This document shows, in pieces, positions 44,601 to 56,800 of a stretch of DNA of 64,000 nt. The position numbers and the translations under genes are program-made. How positions within the stretch are numbered: position 1 is the first letter of the stretch; each line of letters opens with the position of its first letter. This DNA comes from Sthenelais limicola (lineage: Eukaryota; Annelida; Polychaeta; Phyllodocida; Sigalionidae), in NCBI GenBank assembly GCA_942159475.1, contig OW804094.1, positions 129,132,755-129,196,754 of the forward strand, read 5' to 3'. The notes beneath the pieces were generated by a model that was not told the origin of the DNA, did not search any database, and was given only the letters and a program-made list of their open reading frames with translations.

Positions 44601-46361
44601 TTACACACAATTTAATATATACATCATAGTGTTTTGATTGGGAGTTAGATTCATAATTTGAACAAGGACGGTGTTCGTCCTTTTAACGTTTCAAGTTTAT
44701 GGCACCTGGTTATGGGTCCTAATAACTTGTTACACGCGGATCTCAGTTCACAGAATGTTTTCCCCAATAAATCTAGACGGAGTGTAGAATTGTTTTTTAC
44801 CATGGACTGTTCAAATATGCTCGACAGCGATGGATCGACATCCCATCTTTAAGAATTACATTTTCAATCATAATATCTGGGGGCAATTATTCAAAACTGG
44901 TGTCAGACTACAATTAGATGGAATATAGTTTCTCAATGATGTCATCTGTCTGCATTACCTATCGTTAAATCTTCCAGCGCAATCAAAATGTCATCTTTTA
45001 AACCTATTTTACAGGCAAGGAGGTCCCTCGCCTTAGTTTCCAAGTGAGCCAGCGATGAGAGACAATCTTCCCTGTGACCTTACTTATAGGCTTCATGTGA
45101 TATAAGTTATATTGATTGGTATATTGATCCTTAGAATTGTTCCGGTTTCAGCACACTGACCCCCGAACCACCTCTATGAAGAATTCATTCTAAAAAGACC
45201 GTTTTGGAATATCATAATGTTATTGTAACATCTACATAATCAAATAGGAATAGTCAAATCTGGCAGGCAATGTATTTGCATGCCATATTTGACTACATCT
45301 CATTGCGAAAGGACTCAGTGCCTTCACCCTAGTTGTAAGATATTATAGATTCACCAACTCCTCCAACTTTCATAGTTGTCTTTAAGTTAACATAATAAGC
45401 TATAATAACATTGGAATACAAACTAGTGCAGAAGATCAAAGTTTGTCTGCTAGCAGAGATGCTCATCAATATACATAATTTACTTCCGGTTCCTGGGACT
45501 ACTTTACATTTGTTTTCTGCTAAGGGCGACATAATTTTCATGTTATTCGTTGCTCTGTCTGGCTGGTGCGTTCAACGTTGAAGATACGGCTCTATGGCAA
45601 AGAGGTATAATAAAAGGGTTTAATATTCCCTTTTCCGATTAAGATTGAGACTTATTGCACAATCCTGTTTTACGATTAGCGTGTGTGGCAAAGTATTTGA
45701 ATCCATTTCAATGCGGATAGTTATTACGATTTGCAATTTCACTGACAAACCCTTGGTTCAGTTTTCCAATGCAGCTGTAGAAGTAATATCTTAGCCTCAA
45801 ACTTCTCCTATTTAGATGATGTACACCACATCTGCCAACAATATTTGATATTAACTCTTTGGTTGGCCATTAGTTCTCACACACCTTTCAGACATTTGGA
45901 CACCCTCATTCTGAATGATAGAGAGTCATTTCCATGAGGGGAATATACAATCCCTTGCTTTTGACATTACGCAAGTTCCACCTGTCTTATGCCGTTGAAA
46001 AGTGTAGAAGTTTCTCCTGCAATATCTATGCGCTTCACTTTCTTTCCAAACAACGCCAAACCTAATTGCTAGCTTTATTTTAATATTCCTATTCATTATG
46101 ATGTTCTTACTCGAAGATAGGCTTTTGCCATTTCTCTAAGTAGGAGAGGGTATAGAATTTACATTCTATGGGTATATGCGTAGAATATAGTTAAACGGGA
46201 CAGGAAATTAACAAACATTCCTTTCATTCCCAATGAATACAAATACATAGGAAGAATCAAAATAATAGTTTCGAAGTTGAGAGAGAGAAAAAACCCACAC
46301 ATATATAGAGAAATACATTTTCGTTGTATATGTTACATTACATGAAAATTATTATTGATAT
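41606..46361. other. Gene desert
   Basis: No exon or RNA gene recognised. It holds one hairpin (45251-45295). Short open frames here are judged random. Confidence 0.4.
45251..45295. repeat. 45-nt near-perfect hairpin
   Basis: TAGTCAAATCTGGCAGGCAA pairs with TTGCATGCCATATTTGACTA with two mismatches, leaving only about 5 loop bases. It is too tight for a standard microRNA precursor. It could be a foldback relic or protein-binding palindrome. Confidence 0.75.
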
Positions 46362-46580
46362 TTAATCTGTATCGGCTGCCATGCTTATATAGCGTTTTAT
46401 AAGTTAATCAAACGTACTAACATAATCGATATTTCTTAATTCAAGAGGCAGGAAATTCCACAACCGTCCAAAGTGGTATACATACATCTTTCTGATCTTT
46501 TCAGAGTTAGGTGCAAATAAATTATAGTTATTGGGCTCTTAGTACCTCTAGTGATATGGTCCCTTAATTCTTTCGATATA
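46362..46580 (-). mobile_element. Third LINE remnant (C-terminal tail)
   Basis: The minus-strand reading SEKIRKMYVYHFGRLWNFLP, followed by LELRNIDYVSTF, parallels the tail of the LINE at 40.7 kb (SERMRKSAYYKGIALWNNLP). One stop codon interrupts it before IKRYISMAADTD, and one frameshift separates an upstream block (RDHITRG). It is a short dead fragment. Confidence 0.65.
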
Positions 46581-49500
46581 TTTTTAAAGGTTTAGAATTA
46601 CATAAAAGTAAATATAATTTGAAACTAAATCGAGACTTTCAATGTGAATGGAGATGTTCAGAACTTGTTTTAGTATCAAATCATATAAATTTACTTTTAT
46701 GTAATCTAAAATGTAAATTTGCATTTGAAGTCACCTAAATTAAATTTGCGTCTGAAAAATGTATATACCGGACGTCACCTCTGCCTAGTCTTCTGACCGG
46801 TCGGAAGCTGAATTTTCTCAGTCAATTTGAAGCTTGGGACAAACGCCGACCCCAAACCAGTTTGGCGTTCTGAGGAAACATCTGTAATGACATCCGTAGT
46901 AAAGGTACACATTGAAATTGCTTTTTCGGGGAAGGCAATATCCGCATGACATTTTACAAGATAATCATAAGCTGATATCTGATGTTAACACAGTTTCAGT
47001 TTCAGTGGAGCCCCAACAACTCCTTTTTATCAAACTTCTTAACAATTACAGAATGATCTTCAGATCTTCAGTTTCAAAATTACTAAACATTTTCTTATGT
47101 TATGCAATTTTGTTGTTAACCAGTATTTATAATAGGGAAAGGCTATAAGGCAATCCACTGTGATAAGAAGATAAACACGCTATTTATGCAAGTCAGAGTC
47201 CTGTCCCACCATAGGATGTGTCTGGGAAGAATATTTTAAGGATACATTTCTAAAGGAACCTCTGGAGGATGTGAGAACCAATGGTATAAACTGACAAAAG
47301 CCCTGTTCGAAAAGATTGGAATAGTCACAATTATATCATGTATCATTATCAAGTAGTTGTCTATAGTAAATATATTTCTTTTTGGAAGGGGCTCTTTTCA
47401 ATAATAATTGTCATTTAGGCTTTGTATTACTACCTTTGCCACACAGGTAAATTGTGCTATGTCATAAATGCAGATTTTATAATAATGCCCAATAGTATAC
47501 AATCTGTGATATTTCATCATTTCCATGCAGGGTAGGTCGTGAGCTAATACACCAAAAAAGTGATCGAATAGTTATATGAAGTTTCTGGCTACTGATTTGT
47601 TAGTATTGTTCGACTACAATGTCACTTTCATTCAATCACCAATTTTCACTGTTATTCTTTTCACCAACGTCAGCTTTTCAGGAATTAAAATTTTTCAGGA
47701 ATTAAATATTTTATCGGACATAGAAAATTTGAATTCAATAATTATTTGTTTCCTATAAGCCCCTCGTTCCACTCTTTCAAAGTACTTATGCAAGGATTAT
47801 ATGTTCCGAACTTAAAACAAAAAGTAACTTGAAAAAATAGGTTGGTAATAAATAGTGCATTACAACTTACACAGGGTGTCGGTATACAAGAGACAAATAT
47901 GTTATGTGGTGTTGTAAGGCGGCATGTATTCATTGAACTAACCATCTCCTCCCAGTTACAGAACTTTGAGAAAGATCTGTACTGACTTCTTATATTGCTG
48001 CTATCCAAATCTCGATTGCGTCATCCGAATCCCGACTGATCTCGGGGAGGGGCCTATAGGGAACCCAATAGGTCCCAAACCGTTGAAGACATCCTAATAT
48101 AAGGAATGGAAACATCAAATTATAAAAGGTGGCCATACAAAAAAATCATACTGGTTAACATTTAAGAAGGGAGGATATTGATATTGAATATTACTTGATA
48201 CTGATAGTAGGTACTAGTAGAATACAAAAGTATTTCCGATCATGCAGAAGAGTCCTTTGTGCAATGAAAATGAGATATTGCTTCTTGAATAATGTCAGGC
48301 GGTATTAGTATGTGTACCGAATCAGTTATGACTGAGCACTGCAGTAACCAAGCCGGTGTGCTATTCTGGCTGTTATATGCAGGACATCACCTATTTGATG
48401 CTCAGAAAATGGTCAGCCTACAAAGTGCCATAATATTGAAAGTTTTGGATATGCTCCAGGATCAGCCGCCATTGCCAAATATAATTATTACATTCTATAC
48501 ATAATAAAATGTTGTCTGTATTTGATCTTGAATGATACAATTAAAGGAAATGGAACATATTACACGTTTTTATATTATAGTCTATGTATCATTCTATTTT
48601 ATATTCACATAGGATATGGCGGAGATGCATTTCATATAGACAATGTCTGTATTCTGGGGGTAGTCACGGGAGGGACCACCGACTGCTGACGAGAAGAAGC
48701 ACTCATGGTAGAAGCGGCCATGTTAGAATGAAAAGTTAAAGGAAGTCTTTCAATCCAATCCAGCATCAAATTCATACGAGCGTTCTGGTCATCGAACTTT
48801 TGTTCCCAAGCAGCCAAATTATCTGAGTCTGACTTTACCTCAGGCTTCTTGTAAAGGTGTATTAAGGCGTGTAATTAAGGCGTCTAAGTCCAAGTAGGAT
48901 TTCCAGTTATTGATATTGCCAGTTATCGATATTGCCAGAAATGTCTTTAGACTGCTCACAAGCCTCTCTGTAGTACTTGCAAGTGGACTTTACCGTTGTC
49001 CCTGGATGTGGATGGACATAGCCACAGGCTGTACGAACCACCATATTGAAGAAAATAGCGATCAACGATCCAGGTAAGACAAAGACAATTTTCCGTCCAC
49101 TCGCACAGACAATGAGGTGCAGAATGGTCAGTGCACGGGTGATACCATAGCAACCCAGGTGACCAACAGAATTCAGGTTTCGCAACAATTAATATATACA
49201 TACATTATATCTATAAACATATAAGGTGACATTCAACGCTAGGCGAAAATGATGGTCCTGCGTATGACCTTAAAGTGCCTTTCTGTCACTTTTTCTCTGT
49301 CTCTCTCTCCCTTCTTCTTTATTGCTATTTCCTAGGTAAGATCCTAAACTGCCTCCCTCTCAGCTCTCCTGCCCTTGATAGAACCTTCAATGTGTTGATA
49401 AGGGCGTAAAGCAACCAATCTCACTCACTCCTAGGCGATATGTGCAAAAGGCCCATCAAGATTCAACTGTGTAAGTATTAATGACATCGCCAGTAATGGA

Positions 49501-52500
49501 GGTCATTGGTCATTTTAGTCTTTACCTAAAGTCATTATAAACACTGGACCATTCAGGTTTGAGTGTAAGCGACTTTTAAATGTTCCCCCTTAGATTATTA
49601 AAGGCATTTTATATGTACTATCCCACCCCTCGACGAGAAATGCCGATATAGGGGCGTGGCCTAGGCATTCGGGACCTGCAAAATCCTAAGTCACTATGAG
49701 AGATGAAGAACATGTATCTAATTCATAATTTAGGCGGGTCAAAATCTTAAAAAAATGTTTATTATTGAACAACTGTACCGAATTCTAATCAACTGTACCG
49801 AATTCTAGGCATTTATATATGTTATTTGATCTTTATATTTGGTTGAAAAACTGCTGTCATGTCTGACGCCAGGTTATGATATAGGGATCACCAACGCTGT
49901 AGTCCCCAAGTGGGTTGCCATCAGTGGGGGTTTCCCGACCGAATTAGAATGTGCTGGTAGCCGGATGAGGCTAGATCACCATGAGGAGGACTTTCCCCCT
50001 GCCTCACTTACCCAATTGCCTCACCTGTATGCTGTAGTCACTTTAGAGACTCTAGACTGAGCAAGACCTCCTTCCAAAAAGCCAGACTGCTGCTATTAAA
50101 AGTATTTCTACATCTGCAGTGTATCAGAGCAGCCACCGACTACAGAAGCAGTCTACCAAGGCTACCATCCAGTTGTCTAGAGACCAAGTCTACTGACTAC
50201 TGACTAATCCTTGTTGAAACCAGTGTGATATAAATGAAATAGCACTAGTAATAGTGCACTATCAGTCTGTATTCATGCAAAGTAGTCTAGATCCGTAAGA
50301 CACAACAAATAAATATATGATAAAACATAAATAACTGGTTGGTTACATTTGCTTAGAGTATGGCACTCGCACTGTGCAACTCGTGCAATATTCACGCTCC
50401 TTCAACCTACTTGTTTAAGAAATAGGATAGACTTATCATGCCACCAACTACTTTGGGTGGATCCTGGAAGGATACTGCATTCTTCTCTCTTCTTTCCTTG
50501 ACTGCAGATATAGATCTTGTTGTAAATACAGATATACATATAGCTGAAACAGCTCTTATTATTTGCATCGTTATTTAAACCAAGTAAAGCCAAATTAGGC
50601 TTTGTCAAGGGGTCTGACAAGTCATTTACATGGTTTTAATTCGGCCTCTTCAATGCTTCCCTCAGCTTCGTCTGAGAGTGCGGAAACAAACATCGCTTGA
50701 TTGGGCGCGTCGACTTGCCTGGTGAAAGAATATCGAATCTGGTTTCATTCAATAAGGCCTCTTGGCGAGGGAGGAGACACAACTTTTGCAGATTGGAGAT
50801 GCAAAGTATGCTTGTCGGGTGGTCTCATATTAGAAGGAGATGATAGGACATGGAAACTGAATGCAGATCAGGTTTCATCTAAAAAAATATTCATTTAGCG
50901 CCAAATATAGTCTAAGCTATTATTTCTGTCCTTATGCAGGTAGAGTATAATGTCTATAATGGATTTAGATAAAGACGTGGTCATACAACTATTTCAATGG
51001 ACGGGGCGTTTCGGGGGACAGTATTTCATGGATAATGGATCTCCTATAGTTTAATATAAGGCAAAAACCAATAAACAAAGGACTCGAATATTCTCGCAAC
51101 TTATATAGACAATAGACGACCGGAGGAGGGGCTTGCAATATATAAGAATATACATGTTCGGAGATGAATTAAGGGTTATTTCATTGTTCCAGGCACAAGC
51201 CGAATTCAGCATGCAGTAAAAAGTAATCGTCCATTGATATAGAATAGCTATATGGATCTACAGAGAATACTAGCCAGCATGAAAGGAATTGAAAGACAAT
51301 TGTAATAACTCACCGAAAGCGTTTGAATATAATTTATCTTACAATACAAAACATTTACATGTTTGATGAAAAAGGCATTATATACATCGATCAATGCATA
51401 TTCCTCGACTGTACAGGTTATAAAATAATATTGTACCTATAGATTCAAGGGGAGGCCATCTATATCTCTTTGATTCTCTTAATGGCGTGCTTTTTATAAT
51501 GAAAAATACTGTTTTCCCTCTCATAAATGTGGCTTTTAAAGTATTGATAAATACGATATGAATAGCAGATAGATCAAAGTCTCAACACTTCCGATGTTAT
51601 TCAATAGGGATAAGAAATTATTATCCAGGGATACAAGTCGGGGCATGCCAAAAATATTATTTTTAAAAATGACAACATTATGATGTTGAGAATTTTGATT
51701 TTCGGAAATTTGGCAATTCAGATCGTAAGAATTTTCAAAGATTTTTGATGAAATTTGGTTATGTGTGTTGGTAAATATTAGACAATATTTGGAAGTTTTC
51801 AAAAATACTGATTTCAGTACAAATACTTCAGACTTGCATCCCTGTAAATAGTCCTAGGAAAGCATACAATACACAGCTTCAGCAGCATTTCCCTACCTTA
51901 AATATATGATGACAGAATTTCATACAAAAATGATACCTTGTTTGGATGTTTATATCACTCAACATTTATTCACACAACCAAATTATTTCGTTATTTTCCT
52001 TTGGTAACCTACCGCTTTTAATGTCAGTTATTATACTTATGATCTCTAGAGATATAACAATCCTCGTCGTGATATATATTATAATTTCTATGTGCAGTTA
52101 GTAAATTTGATGATGAATAATGTATGATAATTTATTACACTCGATTCTATTTCATCTCACACTAAAGTTCACCTATTGTGATGTTTTCCGACTGTACATT
52201 TATGAATATGTTTTACTTATGTGGTATGATATGAAATCTAGATGTCGACGCCTAGAATCGTTGTATACTCCCTTTAGATATTTAATTCTTTAAGCCCATC
52301 ATAGTATGTTATGTATCTTACGGTTAGTGCCAAATATTTTATATGTTTCCTCAATGTTTTACACTAACTTGTGAGGATAATGTTGGATGAATAAATGGAC
52401 AGATTCTAAGCTATTCACCTTCCTATTATAACCAAACAGATGATACATGTAAGACGATCGCTTCCTTTCTGCAATGTACATTAGTATTTAAATTTTATAC

Positions 52501-53456
52501 ACAGGCTATCAATACCATCATCACAAAAATAAATTACGTATTATTCTCATATCTATAAACTGTTCTGATCTACTCAGAAATCGGATAGTCACCGACTGGA
52601 CTTTTAATAAGAAGTAAAATAAGCTTAACCAAATCGCCTCCACCAGGTATTAGTCTTTTATATTTTCATGTATTCTTTGTCACATGGATTGTCTTCATAG
52701 TTAGGCCACTTAAGTCTTCCCCAGATTCCTTGCTGGGGGCGTTACTTCCTACCCATGGGGGGTGGATGCTTTGTCCCTGTTCTACACGTCCTTCAGGCAG
52801 ACATTTGGTTGCTTGTGTAAACCCTCTCAGTCTATGGTTATTGTATGCAGCCTCCGTGTTCGAAGCCAGACTTGGCTGAAGCATTTCATCCCAAAGTCAG
52901 AGACGATCCATGAGAGATGCTTCCACTCGTCCACCTATTAGAGAAGAATGCCATTGTCTTTAAGCGGGCAGCTTCGATCAAACCCGACACTCTCAACCTG
53001 CAAAAGCTACTGGCGCTGGATACCACCCCTTCTCATTTCCTTTTGGCGACACAAAAGATGGACATAAAGGAATCTTCTCGTTGCTCTTCACAGCAAGGCA
53101 CCATCTCATAACCAGTTGAACGGCAGAGACACCGTTTCCCGAGATACCAATGAGACTGCCTGCAAGAAGTGTTCCATCTTGAATGGCCCTCATTTGTATT
53201 GCATAGCCCCGTTTTAGAGAACCAGGCAACTGCCTCGCAGTTTCACTAACGATGCAGGTATCAAGTTCCACAATCCACAAACCAGTCGCGGTCTAACTGC
53301 TTTGCAGTAGGCAACATTTATAATGAACTTGTTTAACATTATGTACACATATATATCATCATTTCCGAGTGTATGGTGTTCCCTATCAAAACATTCAGTT
53401 TTCTTTCCTTCAATGATCCAGTCAGTGTCCATGAGAAAAGATTTCAAGAATAATTC
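46581..53456. other. Gene desert
   Basis: No confident gene. Short perfect duplications occur: a 20-bp unit with ACTGTACCGAATTCTA at 49767-49808 and GATATTGCCAGTTAT-type copies at 48904-48940. A 61-codon frame at 48632-48817 (minus), with AAWEQKFDDQNARMNLMLDW, has protein-like composition but no family, partner exon or start signal I trust. Confidence 0.4.
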
Positions 53457-53462
53457 TTTATT
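53457..53462 (-). promoter_or_regulatory. Poly(A) signal of the GPI-tailed protein gene
   Basis: AATAAA on the minus strand, about 80 bases after the stop codon at 53542-53544. Confidence 0.6.
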
Positions 53463-53541
53463 GTTTTTATAAAAAATGATGAATTACGAAACAATAGTTC
53501 TCGAGACTGACTAGTTTAATAGGCAACACCGACATTTAATT

Positions 53542-53807
53542 TCACCTCATCCATGTTTGAAGCAAGGCAGTGAGTGTCAATAAGACAATGCAAATTGTCA
53601 AGTTTGTTTTTTGTGTAGCTTTTGAGGCTGCGCTGTTGTGAAAGAAGTCTGGTTTATTCTCGTACTCTGTGTCGTAATCAGGAGCCCTAAACGATTCATC
53701 TTTAGGTGTCACGACATGGTATCCTCCATTGGGGGGTTCTCTGTTGGACTCATCACTTCTCTCCACGGGCTCTCTCGGTTTTTCCTCCTGTGGAAGTACG
53801 CATGGAC
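53542..53807 (-). CDS. GPI-tailed gene last exon
   Basis: Acceptor AAGGACCTTGTAG-like (CCTTGTAG), phase 1 in, TGA at 53542-53544. Encodes a polar Pro/Glu/Asp-rich linker and the C-terminal hydrophobic segment. The Met codon 16 codons upstream of the acceptor is intronic. Confidence 0.82.
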
Positions 53808-56800
53808 CTACAAGGACAAGGTCAAAGAAGCCATCAAACAGCTGCTCCTCATACATAATACTACTTGGCTACCACCCACCCAAAGCCTAGGTTTGGTAAT
53901 TTGCTTTGGCAATGTTTTCAATGAACCAAGGACAGAGGTTCTTGTATGAACCTAGTCATTTATTCCAGTCAAATGTTATTCGATAGGTCTATTGATCTGA
54001 GGATTACACCTCGGCAAGGCCATAAGTAGATGCATTTAGAAAGTTCTATTTCGTATCTATAGGATCTAGACATTATGGAGGATTTTTTAAAAATCAGTTT
54101 TCAACTAAGAATATGCGAGGGATTTTCTTTTGTAGAAAATTGAAAGTTCTTTACGTCCAATTAAGGCAAATAAAAGGAATTTACTAGGCTTCAAATGAGT
54201 TATTATTGCACATTATATCAAACAACAATTAATTTACTCCAGAGATGTGGATACCAAAAGCAGGTACCAAAAGCCACACCACTCTTTTCTGTAATATCCT
54301 ATACTCAGCCGGAATCGAAAGAAAAAACTCCACTCTGTGGGAACTGACTATATGTCAGATACAAAAGGTCAATGGAAATGGATAGAATCCTCAAATAACG
54401 ATGATAAATACATAGGAAGGCTAGGTGATATGTATTGGGCCAGTCCTTCGTTTACCCATATCCAGAATGATATTCTTTTCAAAGTGACACAATTATCCAT
54501 GACAGGTAACAACCATGCGTGAAGATGGATTAGACGTGCTAAGGCCGAATAATCCTTATGGGGTACCACAACTGTAGATGTAGAAATTGAAGCACTACCA
54601 CTCAATGCCAGTTCCTCCTGGGTCTACATTGCTCAACCAGATGTGAAAGACATGGGCGTCTGGCACCCGACTCACCTGGAGTGTTCTCCAGCGTATAGGC
54701 GCCATATTCCAGTATATGGTTGGTGCCGCGGTTACAACGTCGGTCGACAGAAAACTCAATAGACTCCACATTGTCTTCAAAAGTCTACAAGAAATAAGAA
54801 AATTGGATGGTTTTAGTTCAAGCAGAAATAAGTTGATATGCCTTAGGTGTGAGTGTGGCAAAGTTCACATGTATGTGTACGTCAGGGGCATGGCTGTTCT
54901 ATATATTTTAGTTGCAGACATGCCCCCAGAGAATATTGCCAATGGAAGGGGAAGTGCATGACAGGTTTATTTGTCTATAGATAGAGGTCATCTCAGATGT
55001 CTTACCAATATGTGTAGTACACACCATGAAGTAACTCTCTCTGGAATATAGGACGATCCTGCATTGATTTTAATTAAAAGCTTCGGTAATTCCACAGGCG
55101 CCATCTATACCCTTTGCCGAATTACGTAAAATTAAGAGCATGATTTTCCTGCTTTGCCTTATGAATCTCCGATCTTGGGAATGAGCCAGATAATAACGTG
55201 CATGACAAAAATTCTTTTGGAAGAATTTGGCATGACAATTCAAGACTTAACCAAAGATCCTCCGTGTTTCTCTTTCCTTAAGGCAAACACTAGGCATAGG
55301 TACTTCCGTCGGAGTGCGGAAGTAAAAAGAGTGACGTTCGTCTTGTGTTTCCCCGCTTGGGGTTCTTTTTTGATTGATTGCGGTTCTCAGAGTAAATACA
55401 ATTAATTTGGCATGTCTGCGAACGGATGGGATTGTCTTAACGTTCATGTCACTGCATTTTATGAGCAGTATTCAATGATGGGCAGGGTGGGGACCCAAGG
55501 TTTTCATAATCCAGTTTCTGGTTGTGGGAGGGGCGGAGGTCATAATTAAACATGAAGGGTTCACATACGTACAGCCATCGGCACTTCCTTTGAAAATCAG
55601 CACTCATTAATATTAAATCATTACAAGGACTCATCTTCGGAGTTCAATGGGAAAGTCTATGCGAGTTATGACAAATTTCATGCAAATAAGACACAGACAG
55701 AACACAGCTGTGCTAAATTTTTGTCTAGTTTCGAAAGCCACAGGATCTTAAAGTTATTTATTCCCTAAGGGAGTATAAATCTTGAGAAAAGGGACGGAGT
55801 TTGGAAGAGCTTTAGCGTATGCATGAATGGAATGTATTGAAGGAGTCGCAGATTGTATTTGTGAACATTACTTACAAAACAATTGGCTCTTTCAGTGTCG
55901 TCCCCGAGTGCCCGGGCTATCAAGTAGCGCTTCGTTCCTTCCGTCCATGACTCGAGGCACTGAAGGCGAGTTCCTGCAAAAATAATAAAAAAAACTCTCT
56001 TAGACTCACTGGGAATATAGACCGTGGAGAGAAATGGCGTAAAGGACATTGGACGGGCGTTGCGGTAAATTAGATTGTGCGCTCTCAGAGTCAGTCTTCC
56101 TAACTGCGTCAAAATAAGTCTGATGGTATGTACAAGCCATAACATATTGCATTCTGACAAGGGTCACTGTGAACTAGGCCGCGGCCAATTCTCTCCCTTG
56201 TCCGCTGTCCTCCCCAGTCGCTCTACATTTGCTCGCGAGGGACTCGTTGAGCAACCCCTAAACCTGACATCTCCTGTGGGCGTCCCATCTGCTTCCATAA
56301 AAGAAAGGTATGTGCCAGGACAAGGGAGATGGTGAAGGATACATGGCCAGGAGTAGCTAGGAGTAACACAGCTCCTTATCAGACGCACTAAACTAATTCA
56401 ACTTCGGTTAGTCTCGCCAGAGCCACTCTGTTTCTGGGGCCTGCAATATCGCACAGATGCTGCAATTGCTGACTGTCTTACAGAAGGCTCAATTATACAT
56501 ACAAATGATTGCTAGACGCATGCGAGACTTTGGCGTAATCACATCACGCTGGTCGCCTTGGCACTGCATATCTTTACAGCCAAGGGTTCGGCAAACACAA
56601 ATGATGAACTACCTATTGCGGTGGGAATTGGCCTTGCTTTGTTTTGGCCCGTTGTGGTCTCTTTGCCTAGGCCTTTCGCCAGCTGGATATTGAAACAGAT
56701 TAATGTTGGCATTGGAATCAAGGTGTGAGGAGGTATCCTTCCCCCCAATTGCCTTCAAATTCAACACTGATGTTGCGTCAAGAAGAGGGAAATGAAAGAC

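Noticed and set aside
48632..48900. Minus-strand frame with AAWEQKFDDQNARMNLMLDW, possibly a retroelement gag-like piece
   Set aside because: It is short and isolated, a stop lies just upstream, and there is no zinc knuckle, protease or RT nearby.
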